A stretch of 64,000 nt of DNA from Laburnicola sp. R22_1. Taxonomy: Eukaryota > Ascomycota > Dothideomycetes > Pleosporales > Didymosphaeriaceae. Position 1 is the first letter of the stretch, and each line of letters begins with the position of its first letter. The position numbers and the translations under genes are program-made. The stretch lies in assembly GCA_014281115.1 (NCBI GenBank), contig JACONQ010000005.1, forward strand, positions 1,550,001 to 1,614,000, written 5' to 3'. The notes below the pieces were generated by a model, which was not told where the DNA came from, did no database searches, and saw only the letters and a list, made by a program, of their open reading frames with translations. Below, piece after piece: positions 34,044 to 44,600 of the stretch.

Positions 34044-36871
34044 ATGTCGTCGGCGGCGAACCAGTACATCCGGGAGGTCCTCCACTCCACCGAGGCTCCT
34101 CCTGCGATCCCCGTGCGTTATTTCTACACGTCGCCGCTCGCTATCGACGATCCGCTCTCGCCTCTGCCTCCGCCGGCAACAGGCGCCTCAACGGCACGTA
34201 GGCCGCCACCGAGGCCCTTCTCCGTGTACGACAATGATGCCATAAACGACACGTGGTTAGACTTGAGGAAAAAGATCCTAAAGCACAATGAAGAGCTTGG
34301 AGAGAAGAAGGGGAGCGTGGACACGCCGCCTACGCCTACATACTCGAGCGCGATGCGAATGAAGCGCATGCGGGGGGAAGGTGCATTTGGAGAGGACAGG
34401 CTAGGCACATCGCAGGGGAGGGATATACCGTCTACCCGATCTTCGAGTCGGGGACAATATTCGAGCTCTGCGGATGTGGATGATGGTAGGCACCCGAGTG
34501 CGAGCAGCCCGGCACAAGCAGCTACACTGACAGGCACACGGAGAGCGCTGGAGCCTGCCGAGAGCTCATCGCTGTCGGAACCCACGACTACCGGCACGCC
34601 ATTCATACGAGTGCCTTCCCGGGGAAACATCTCACGTCCACGCACGTCGGCTTCGCTGGAGGACCGCAGACCTCGGGCGCAGTTGGCGGATAGTTACAAC
34701 TGGGACGACGACATGGAGTCTGCATTGCCCGGGGCCAAGGAAAAAATGCCGGTTCGCAGGGCGCAGAAAGCAAATTCAGGTCCTTCGGCCAAGGTCCCTG
34801 TAGGAGTGTCACGACTGCATCATGTCGCCATGGACGCCGACTCAATACGGATGGAGCCTATCTACTGGGCGCCTGTGCACGATATCGCCCAGGTCCTGCG
34901 CGGGACATGGTTCTACAAAGACACGATGATGCCCGTCGAGGTTGAAGTCGCAAATATGCTGGAAGTAGGCTACCTGGAGTTGAAACCGTGGACAGGGACG
35001 TGGAAGGATGAGCTGAACAGTGCAATCGAAGTCGGCGCATTGGGCGAGATGAAGATTCTGCATAGGCTTTGGCCTGAGAAGCCACCGCAGGCGGATAGCC
35101 GACCATCCACATCTCAGCAAATGACATCAACTACGGGCCTGACGCAAAGCACAATGCCCGAGGCACCGTTGGATGTAGAGAAGGAACATCGCACTATCTT
35201 GGAGCACACCTGCGACATCATCGACATCTCCACAGGCCCCGAAGGGCCGGACAACAAGGCTGCAGGGGACACGGAGTACGGTCACGGAGGTCGCAAGAGT
35301 CTCTATCGCTCCGCAGGCGTAATTTATGCAACTGAGAAGGAGGCTTATATCCTGCGTCCATCACTGCAACCGTCGGACTACTACGGGAGACGACCACTTG
35401 CCAACTACATTCGCAAAGGAAGACCCATCGGCATACCTGTCGTACGAGGGTTTGACCAAGCAGTGTGGGATAGGTTGCATCCGCAAAAAAAGACCTCAGC
35501 TGCCCAGATGGCGCAGCACGGCGTGTCAAGCTCTCAGGCTGGAGCTCCGTCTTTCCAAAGACAGAGATCTGACCCTGCTCTCGCGCTTTCAGATAGACCA
35601 CAAGTTACCGATCTGGTGCTTGTTATTCACGGTATCGGACAGAAGCTTTCGGAAAGGATGGAGACATTTCACTTCACACATGCGATCAATGCCTTCAGAA
35701 GGGAGGTCAATGTCGAGCTTGGGGCTAATGATGTCAAGCGACACCTTCGGAAGAACATGGGTGGGATCATGGTGCTACCGGTATGCCCGAACAACATGTC
35801 TTTAGGGACCCACAAGCTAATCAGGAATGCTAGGTCAATTGGCGCTTACGTATATCACTAGACAGTGATGCGACGGGGCCCACCGAAGCGGAAGACCCTG
35901 CTTCCAACAAGTACTCCCTTAAAGATATCACCCCGGATACCCTTCCCTCCGTGCGCGGCATTGTAAGCGATGTTATGCTTGACATTCCATACTACCTGTC
36001 CCAAGAACACCACCCCAAGATGGTCTCTGCGTGCATACACGAAGCCAACCGCATCTACCGCCTGTGGTGCCAAAACAATCCCGGTTTCTCAGAATGGGGC
36101 CGCGTGCATATCATCGCCCATTCCCTCGGCTCAGTCATGGCCATGGACATTCTCAGCGACCAGCCCACCGTAGTCAACCCTCGTTTCGCAGATTCCTCAT
36201 GTCCAGACGAAGACATCCCAAAAGACCAATTCATCTTCAACACCACCAACCTCTTCGTCTGCGGCAGCCCCGTCGGCTTCTTTCTTCTCTTGCGGAACGC
36301 AACGCTTCTTCCTCGAGGCGACAAGGAAAAGCCTGGCGCTGATTCGTATGCTACCCCTGGCGTGGGAGGCGAGCAGGGCACGTACGGCTGCATCGCCGTC
36401 GACAACATCTACAACATCGTCAATGGGTACGACCCCGTAGCCTTGACGCTCAACGCCGCCGTCGACGCAGCCTACGCCTCGTCCCTCAAACCCGCGCTCA
36501 TCCCCTCGGCCAGCACGTCCTTCTTCTCGCTCTTCCGGCGCGCCCCGCCCATGCCTTCGTCCTCGCACCGGCCACCGCAGATGCGCCTCCCGTCCAATGT
36601 CGAGCTCGAAACGCACAATTTCTCGCGCGAGGAGATTGCGGAGAAGCGCGCTTTTCTTCTTAATGATAATGGGCAGGTGGACTTTTGGCTCAAGTATGGG
36701 GGTGGGGCGTTGGAGATTCAGTATTTGGCTATGTTGGGGGCGCATAGTAGTTATTGGGTTAGTGGGGATTTTGTAAGGTTTGTGGTTGTTGAGGTGGGGA
36801 GGGGGGAGGGGAGGGAGGGGACGGTGCGGGGGTTGAGGGCTGTGAAGAGGAAGGGGGGTGTGGGGGGGTAG
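34044..36871 (+). CDS. DDHD-domain phospholipase (phosphatidic-acid-preferring PLA1 type)
   Basis: Model: join(34044..35780, 35834..36871), 924 residues, one 53-bp intron whose removal joins GGIMVLP to VNWRLRISLDSD, a conserved block. I prefer the ATG at 34044 (MSSAANQYIREVLHS) over the in-frame one at 33957, whose extra 29 residues look like leader. The N-terminal 250 residues are Ser/Pro-rich and probably disordered; a WWE-like region follows (PVHDIAQVLRGTWFYKD). The lipase core has LVLVIHGIGQKLSERM and the nucleophile elbow AHSLGS with Ser about 676. The DDHD domain occupies about 690-905, ending with ALEIQYLAMLGAHSSYWVSGDFVRFV. Such enzymes cleave phosphatidic acid and related phospholipids at ER/Golgi or mitochondrial membranes. 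The G-rich C-terminal codons near 36780-36860 are unlike the rest but stay in frame. Confidence 0.92.
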
Positions 36872-37416
36872 ATGGGGATGGAGGTGTAGAAGGATGGATG
36901 TAGGCGGTGCTTGGTGTGTTGGTGGTGATGTTTGGGTTTTGTGGTGTGGGGGAATGGGGGGAGATTGATTTGAGGGATAGGAGAAGGAGAGGAAGCGGTG
37001 TGGCTGTGTAAGATTTACGTGGAAGGCGTTGGTGGGATGGCGTGTATATCTGGCTACCTGTCTAGAAAGGGCTGTATGAATCTTAAGTATAGAAGCATAG
37101 ACTTAGTGTACGAAGTACGAAAATTGTAGTTGGTGTTTTGATACGTAGCTAAGGAGTTTTGCGTTTTAGGGCAGTGCGGTTTATAGGGTGGGTGAGTTGA
37201 TGTGTGTGGTTTTGGGGAGGTGGGAGGGGAGTATTTATAGGTGGGGTGGGGTGGTGAGGTTTAGGGTTGCTGCTAGATAGGGGTTTGGTAGGGTTTTAAT
37301 AGGTAAGTAGGGTGTTTCTAGTGTTGTGGTGGGTGGGTGGGGGAGAGGGGAGAGGGCGGGATTTAGAGTGGGTGGGGCCTGGGGGTTTGGGAGGGAGTTG
37401 GGGGTTAGCTGGGTGT
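36872..37416. other. G/T-rich 3' flank
   Basis: Strongly strand-asymmetric (G and T rich) non-coding stretch after the phospholipase gene, leading into the minisatellite. No gene seen. Confidence 0.55.
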
Positions 37417-37740
37417 GACTCTTTTCGTAGTATGACTCTTTCTGTGGTGTGAGTCTTTTAGTAGGTTGACTCTGTTGGTAGGTATGACTCTGTTGGTGGG
37501 TATGACTCTGTTGGTGGGTATGACTCTGTTGGTGAGTATGACTCTCTGGGTATGGCTTTTTGGGTGGATGTGACTATTTGGATGGGTGTGACTCTTTGGG
37601 TGTGACTATTTAGATGGGTGTGACTCTTTGGGTGTGACTCTTTAGGTGTGACTCTTTCATTAGGTGTAACTTTTCGAGTGTGTATGACTTATTCAGTGGG
37701 TATGAATCCGCTGGTAGTATCTGACTCTTATATTAAGGTG
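37417..37740 (+). repeat. TGACTC minisatellite
   Basis: A degenerate tandem array with at least twelve TGACTC cores. The central part has an 18-bp unit, TATGACTCTGTTGGTGGG, repeated about four times almost exactly; the right part has a 14- to 28-bp variant, GTGTGACTCTTTGG with or without ATTTAGATGG. Flanking units are more diverged (TGACTATT, TGACTTATT, GTAACTTTT). Confidence 0.9.
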
Positions 37741-38111
37741 ATGCTGTTATCAACTACATATACATCCATCTTTGGACTCCAGATTTATGCTTTTGCTTTA
37801 GCCATGCGTTTAACATGCGCAATATCGAGGAGTCAAAACTCGCATGGCAGGGGATGTGAGTGTGATACAGGATATGGAGGACTAAGATTCAATGACTGAT
37901 ATTAGTGTGAGTGAGTGTGACTTGCCAAAAAACGGGACGTGGTTCCGGTGATTCATGCCAAGAACTGGGAGGGTATAAATTAATCTCTCTGAGATTTGAC
38001 CTGCTCTTTGTTCCTCTACTTTCCCTTCCACAAGCAACATTTGAACATCAATACCAACTATATTTCCCATTACTTTGCACACTTTGTCAAAACATTCCCA
38101 AATCAACAACC

Positions 38112-38554
38112 ATGGACGGCTATCCGGTATCCAAACTCATCGAACACTTGAAGATCGACAACGAAGAAGCGGCAAGAAAATTCTTCCAAGGCTACTTAAG
38201 CGACCAAATCTGGTGGAGCTATTCGCGTCTGATGAAACTTGCGGCTGGGAAGCTCCACGAAGATAAAATACTGGACCTGGATCTCTATCAGCGGCTCGGA
38301 GACATTGTTTGCGAAGAGAGTCTGAAATATAGTCAGCAGGCAGTAATCGATGGTATGGAAGGGCATATCATTGGTAAGTAGGCTATTATGTCTTATCAAG
38401 TATATGCCAAGAAGTATTTCACTGATCTTCTCTTGTAGAAACCGCCTATTTCAACTTCAACTCCAGAACTAGGCAGTTTCCTCGGAATTTCAAGGTTGAG
38501 TACCTTGAAAGAGACAACCATATGATCAAAGCGCAGCTTTGCGAGAAGCGATGA
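38112..38554 (+). CDS. Small hypothetical protein, cluster member A
   Basis: Model: join(38112..38373, 38439..38554), 125 residues. The intron has a GTAAGT donor after the first base of a codon and a TCTTGTAG acceptor. The protein begins MDGYPVSKLIEHLKIDNEEA, is mostly predicted helix (RKFFQGYLSDQIWWSYSRLM, ESLKYSQQAVIDGMEGHI) and ends with a more extended YFNFNSRTRQFPRNFKVEYL segment. No signal peptide or membrane helix. A TATA element (TATAAAT) lies at 37974-37980. The first coding exon is 262 bp and phase 1, the same as in the gene at 40177, and the promoter regions of the two genes align. Family not recognised; it looks fungal and lineage-specific. Confidence 0.66.
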
Positions 38555-38585
38555 TTATTTGGAGTTTTTCAGCTTTGCGAGAAGC
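38534..38585. repeat. 16-bp direct repeat at the end of gene A
   Basis: CAGCTTTGCGAGAAGC occurs at 38534-38549 (last codons of gene A) and again at 38570-38585, a small local duplication spanning the stop codon. Confidence 0.85.
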
Positions 38586-39090
38586 TCGAGAATGGAGAGT
38601 TTTGCGCCTGAAGAGTATTGATGACAAGGATCAATGGTAACTAGAATAGTGTAGATCTATAATGAAGGATCCCTATTTACACATCTTCCACTGATTGAAA
38701 TTTGACGTTGATGTAGTCACAAGATTTTGGCTTGAAAGTTCTGTCGTGAGTTAATCTAGAACATGTGTTGCAGACGGAGACTTTCAGAGGTTAATGACTA
38801 TACTCCCATCTACTACGATGTTGCATGAATACGAAAATCTCTATCTAGTTGGACTCTGTCAGTTTGTGGTCACGTCATCGCCTAAACGACATTGCTTTTG
38901 AGAGTGCGTTTGTGGCTCTGCGTCAGGACTACGGAGCGGAACCATGAGTCAAGAGTGGATGTGTCTCTTTTCAAACTGACCTCCAGATTTCTATGCTCTC
39001 TACACTATCTTTACTTTACACATACTTGTTCCATACATAAAGTTTACAAATACTCTGGATATCAGAGCGTTCTACACTCATCGCTCAAGC
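38586..39090. other. Intergenic region between cluster members A and B
   Basis: No gene seen. The right part (38950-39090) resembles the promoter stretch of genes A and C, with a TGACCT motif followed by CTATCTTTACTTTAC. Confidence 0.5.
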
Positions 39091-39396
39091 ATGCCCGATA
39101 CAAGCACACTTCCTAGCAAACGCGCGCGCTCGCCTGGTTCGGAATGTGATAACGACGTCGCACAACCAGGAAGCGCTACGAAGAAAGCAAAACAAGACAA
39201 CACAGATACCAATGTACGTGGAGTGGTGCTTACACAGAGCATCATGAACTTACTTGGTGAGGCATGTCATAAGTACGATGAAGAAGCTCAGCAAATAAAG
39301 GAAATCAGGAAAAAACTGGCGGGAGTGGGCGTTTCGGATGACGGTACGGGCATCAAAGCTCTGGAAGAGTTTATCATCGGTATATTGGTCAGATAA
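39091..39396 (+). CDS. Small hypothetical protein, cluster member B
   Basis: Read as one exon it gives 101 residues: a basic, nuclear-signal-like N-terminus (PSKRARSPGS ... TKKAKQ), then a helical part (SIMNLLGEACHKYDEEAQQIKEIRKKL) ending EEFIIGILVR. A GTATAT donor at 39380 falls after the first base of the Gly codon in EEFIIG, the same phase and the same kind of position as the intron in gene A (GHIIG). Splicing it to the TAG at 39425 would end the protein at DVA-stop; splicing from the GTCAGA donor at about 39386 to the TAG at about 39431 would instead extend it through HEVLKLKNDGEQVRTEIETLG, which looks coil-like. The 3' structure is therefore open. Family unknown. Confidence 0.5.
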   Translation: MPDTSTLPSKRARSPGSECDNDVAQPGSATKKAKQDNTDTNVRGVVLTQSIMNLLGEACHKYDEEAQQIKEIRKKLAGVGVSDDGTGIKALEEFIIGILVR

Positions 39397-40176
39397 TGTG
39401 AATTGCGGCTTGCTGACGAATGTAGATGTAGCATGAGGTACTTAAGCTCAAGAATGATGGGGAACAAGTGCGTACTGAGATTGAAACGTTGGGGAGAGGG
39501 TGCAGGCGAGGTTCCTTCAAGTCTTGTCGATGCATATGGGGAAGCAAGACAAAGACGAAATATTGTGGGAGACGCTAGGGGATGATGCGATGTGTTTTCG
39601 TTAGGCTATTTTCACCGAGAGGGACGTCATCCGGGGATGATGCGATAGATGTTTTGATCTGGGTTAGTGTTTGGGCATGGGTACGGTGGTGTGAGACGCC
39701 GGGGTGAGAAATTGTTTGTCCAACGGAAGGTGGAGAGGATAGAGGGGCTGTGGTAGCTACGGACCGGGTATTCTGTAAGTTCAATCAAGTGTGTTAGGTA
39801 GCATAGGTAGTAATGTCAGTTAACCTGGACTTAAAGCTTATGTACCTTCAGGAGAGAGTTTCATCAGGGTCTATAATGTAGTTGCACGCGTTGAAGTGAT
39901 CAAAGCAGAGATAATCTGGCTAGAGTGTGTGTGAATTTGTTTTGCGATATAACGCTCTAGAGCATATCTGTTTGATTTTAGTTTTCTGTGATGTCGAGGA
40001 GTCGAGCTTGAAGGGCATGTGAAGTGACTGTGAATTCTTCACTCACGGCTAGTGCATGTATGAATAGGAATGATTAGGTGACATTATATATAAACTTCTG
40101 GGAGGTCTTGACCTGCGCATCTTCCTTTACTTTCTAACAAACAACACCAATATCAAACATTGTCGAGTCAGAGACC
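39397..40176. other. Intergenic region with promoter of gene C
   Basis: Holds the uncertain 3' part of gene B and the promoter of gene C, including a GTCGAGGAGTC motif near 39992 shared with the gene A promoter and a TATATAAA at 40087-40094. Confidence 0.5.
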
Positions 40177-40579
40177 ATGTCCGTGATCACCCTATGTAAT
40201 GCGAAGACCGCGCTCTGCGCGCTGATATACGACTTCAAATCAGAACAAAACGAAGAATTCCTGGTCGACTGGATCATTGCCAGGACTTGTATGGAACCAA
40301 TTGTTGAGAGTGCACTTGATGGGCCAGAAGAAGAAGAATTTGAGGACGCCGTTCAGAAGATTAAAAGAATTTTCAAACGAGCAACTGAAAAAGCGTGTGA
40401 ACGAGCGATGATGGATCTTATTAGCGAGCAGGTTGTATGTAGGTGGCTACGAACTGTCTGGTCCGAATACTTGCAGTCCATTCTGCTAATCTACTCCTGT
40501 AGATTTCGGAGAGGACCTGTATGGCGTAGAAGATTACGAAAACTACAGAATTAAATTTCATCCAGCGTTTCCAACGTAG
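40177..40579 (+). CDS. Small hypothetical protein, cluster member C
   Basis: Model: join(40177..40438, 40503..40579), 112 residues. The donor GTAGGT follows the first base of a Tyr codon and the acceptor CCTGTAG gives a tail YFGEDLYGVEDYENYRIKFH ending PAFPT. Read without splicing the frame would run to 40554 with a low-quality basic tail, so the spliced form is preferred. The protein is helical and acidic in its first 85 residues (LDGPEEEEFEDAVQKIKRIF). Exon 1 is 262 bp and phase 1, exactly as in gene A, and the TATA to TGACCTGC to ACTTTC leader aligns with that of gene A. Its stop codon lies at the very edge of the AT-rich block. Family unknown. Confidence 0.6.
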
Positions 40580-41098
40580 CGTAGTATAGTATAGTGGACC
40601 CCTATTGCTCTACGCTACGGCCTATATAAAAGCCTAGTATATACAGTAGCCCCTAGAGATATTAAAATATAGTCTATAATTATAGTATAGTCTATAAAGT
40701 CCCTATATAGGATATAAGGGATAGACTTTCCTAATTAGATAATCTATAATTATTTTTAGTATTAAGGTTATTAATAAGGCTTTCCTTTTAGAAATTACCT
40801 TTATAAGACTTATAAGGTTACTTTTAATAGCCTCTTTACTTAGCTAATTCTTTTATAATTATAAGGCCTTAATTATATAGCCTATAAGATAATTATAATT
40901 ATATATAATTATATATTTAGTAAAGCTAAAATACCTTTTATAATTATAGAACGTATAAAGTATAAAAAAGTAGTTTATAGCTATTTTATAGAGGATTAGA
41001 TAATATTTTTAGTCTACTTTAACTTACTAATAGTATAAGTTATTTATAAGTTATATTAACCTTCTTTTTTTTAATTACCTTTTTTACGCTCTTTTTAA

Positions 41099-41192
41099 TT
41101 ACTAAGCAGAGCGCTTTGCGTTTTTTATTATATTATTTAAGATAAAAGCCTTTGTCGTCCTACTCCTAGGTAGATTTAATTAACGCCACACA
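41099..41192. repeat. Third copy of the ~90-bp dispersed repeat
   Basis: TTACTAAGCAGAGCGCTTTG ... AAAAGCCTTTGTCGTCCTAC ... TTAATTAACGCCACACAC matches the copies at 20340-20434 and 20460-20540 in the same orientation. Confidence 0.75.
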
Positions 41193-41465
41193 CACATATT
41201 AATCTTTTATTATTACTACTAAATCTTTTTAAATTATCTAAGTATTTATTAAGTTGTGTTTTGTACTTATAATATTTATAAGAGTCGACTTACTAAACAC
41301 CTTTTTTAATCTTTTTTTAGTTTGAGGTTAAAGTAAATTAAGATAAAAGGTTATTATATACTATATACAGTACTTAATTCTAATTAAAGACTAACCTTAA
41401 ACACTACCTAATAATATAATAATAGTTTAAGCTTACTTATATTCTATCTATACCTTATAAGCTTC

Positions 41466-41625
41466 TGTTAGATTAGAGCCGTGTTGCCGAATAAGGGCAC
41501 GTAGTCGGCTCTACCCTCTAAATTAGACCTCGAGCGAACAAGTCACGAACACACAATAACTGTTTATCCATCTTATTTATTAGACCCCCCATCTGAATAA
41601 GCTTAAATAGTGCTTAAATCTAACA
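41466..41625 (+). repeat. 5' LTR of the copia element
   Basis: 160 bp, TGTTAGATTAGAGCCGTG ... TAAATCTAACA. It differs from the 3' LTR at only a handful of positions, nearly all C/T or G/A. Confidence 0.93.
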
Positions 41626-44600
41626 ATTAAGAGTCTTACTACCTTAATTAACTCTAAGAAAAGATAATGTCGCTGTTAACGCTCCGCGACTTAACAATTG
41701 TATTAACTAATTATATTAACTATACACTATAGCTATAGCAGCTAAAAGCGCAATACGAGCTAATAGATATATGGCCTATTATTAATCCAGATGGAGTCAA
41801 ACTCCCACGCGAAAAGCCGACACCGCTGTCGCCGCTAGAAATAGCGAGTTACTAGCTAATTATCCGCGTAAATAACAATAATTAATAAAACCCTCTAACG
41901 CGCCTATTAGAGCTATTAAACTTAGGCCTTAAGGCATATAAGGAGGACATTAAGTTCTATAAGATATAGCTTAAGGACTATAAGATTAAGGATAAGAAAT
42001 ACTAAGAGGAGAGAATAAGTCTTAAGAAAGTAGTTATCTATATCTAATTAACTGTGTTGCAACACCTGCAATATAACTACTATAAGCTTAGAGAGCAGAT
42101 CTGGCAATAGATTAAATCTCTAACGCAGATAGTAGGCGTTAATAAGGAAGATAAGCGAGATAGAGCGAGAGCATAATACCTATAGGCTCTTAAGCTAATA
42201 AGACAACCCTTAAACTAGGATATCTAGCTAACTAAGTATAATTAGGCGGCTACAGAAGCAGAGACAAATAATATCGCTAAAGTATAATTAATCCATAATA
42301 CTATAAAGGACTTCCTGACTACGATTATAAAGGCTGCCCCTACCTAGGGCGTGTTCTTTTAAGAAACTAGACGCTAAGACGCAGATATAACAAGGAAGGA
42401 GATAATAAAACGCTTCTAAGAATATATAGCAATACTCTACCTAATTAAGGACAAATAGTATAGGGGCGCCTTTACTACTAGTAAGCCATCTCTTGCTGCT
42501 AGTAGTGTATCCACCCTAGACACTAATAGAGACGTCTCTTACGCTACTAAAGACGCGCCATCTTCTACAAATAACTAATATAGATAGGAGAGACCTTAAC
42601 AAAAACAATCCTTTAGTCAAAGTACTATATCTAAGCAGTCCTTAATAGAGAATACAATAGTAGTTAAAGGTAGAAAATATCCTACTTATAAATAAAGACA
42701 TAGTCTAAAAGACTACTTCTACGCATATCTAGAATATACACTAGAGTAGTTTAGGCCATAACCTGGCTTTATAGATATAGTATAATATAGAATTAGAAAT
42801 AATTCAGATCTATAAGAGGAGATAAGGAAGGTAAAGAGACCAAGGTCTTAAACTCCACAAATTAAGAATTTACATACCCCTACTCCTAAGATTAATAATA
42901 ATTAACTAGATGGACGGAAAATTTCCACTATCTAAGCTAGCTTTAATGCGGTATTATATTAATCCGATTCTACAAGCTACTTACTAGAATACTCCTCGAT
43001 TCTTAATTTAGGCACCACCTGCCATATCGCGAACAACCTTAATTAATTCGTCTTATTTCGCCCTATATTGCCTAGAGACTTTATATGGGCTGGAAATACA
43101 CAAATATAGGTTAAAGGATATGGCACGGTTCACCTTAAACTAAAGGGCCTAGCTAGACAGCGGATACTACGCCTTAATAATGTGGCCTATTGCCTAGACC
43201 TTCTATACAACCTAGTGTCTTTTAGGATACTACAGCGTTAAGGGCTATAGTGGGATACTAAATTAGAACTCACAAGCCTAAAGTAAGCAGACAACACAGT
43301 TATTACTAAACTGCAAGGGCTTTATAACTAATAGGTTCTAGAATACTAACTAGAACTAATAGAACAGGCAACCTTTCACACCTACAGAATTACCTCACGC
43401 ACTAAGAGATCCTCACAAAAGGCAGACGCACTGCGATAGCATAAGCGACTAGGGCATCTAGGCCCTAGTGCTCTTAAGCACCTAGTGCAGTAATCTAAGG
43501 GGGTGCGGATTAAAGGCATTACCACAGTATAGTGCGACGTCTGCGGACAAGCTAAATCTAAGAGGTTAATCCGCCAAACACCACAACCTATTAATAAAGG
43601 ACTAGGAGAACGAGTTGCAATAGACTTCCACAGCTACAAGGATAGTAGCTTAATAAAAGAAAAGAGCCAAATGCTAATTACTAATTAATACTTAGGACTA
43701 ATGTGGGATTTCTACTTTAAGGACAATCGCACAGCTCGATCTATTATCTAAACTTTGGCCACTTTTACAACATTTATTAAGAACCAATTTAACCTTTTAG
43801 TTAAGATAATTAAAGCGAATAACAAAATATTCATAGTTAAACTAGAAGTTAATCGCTAGTGCATAGCCTAGGGGATTACAATTAAGCCTTTAGCACCTAA
43901 CACATAAGCATAGAATAGGGAAGCTAAACGCTTAGAGGGTATAATAAAAGACAAAGTCTAGGCAATGCGACTTAATGCCAACCTACTATAGGAGATGTGG
44001 CTAGAGATTATCTAGTTAGCTATCTACCTCTATAATCGAACGCTAAACTATGCAAGTTACTAGAGAACACTATATAAAGTCTTTTTTATAATAGTAGCCT
44101 TCTAGAATAGAGTGATTATAATACTATAAAAGCCAGATTAAACCTATCTTAAGACATATAGATGCAAAGCTTTTGTAATAATAGATAATACCTACTATGG
44201 CAAGAGTAGGCTATAACGCCTTAACTTAAAGGTGTGGATTAGATATCTAGTAGGATACCAATCCTCTAACATCTTTTAGATATAGATACCCTCGCTTAGG
44301 AAAGTAATTAGTACCCAGAATATAATATTTAACAAAGACAGCATCTTTAGTAAAAAGATAGAGAACCTTATAAATAACCTTATACATAATACCCTTAAAG
44401 AGATTACTGTATAGGTTTAATTAGTTAAACTACTATCTATAGATAAACTAGCTAAACTAGAGACAGAGTTATTCTATAAAGATAAGACGATTTAAGACAA
44501 CCTACAGGATAAAGACTAGTCTAGATATTAATAAGATAGAAAAGTGGACTATACTTATTCTACTTCGCTAATTACACTACTACTAGTGACACTCCTTGTA

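Noticed and set aside
33595..34245. A 216-residue open frame upstream of the phospholipase
   Set aside because: It overlaps the phospholipase start in another frame, has no domain and is Arg/Ser-rich from reading GC-rich coding DNA in the wrong frame.
37417..37740. A CRISPR-like array
   Set aside because: Repeats are short, degenerate and contiguous without unique spacers of constant length, and the host is a eukaryote; it is a minisatellite.
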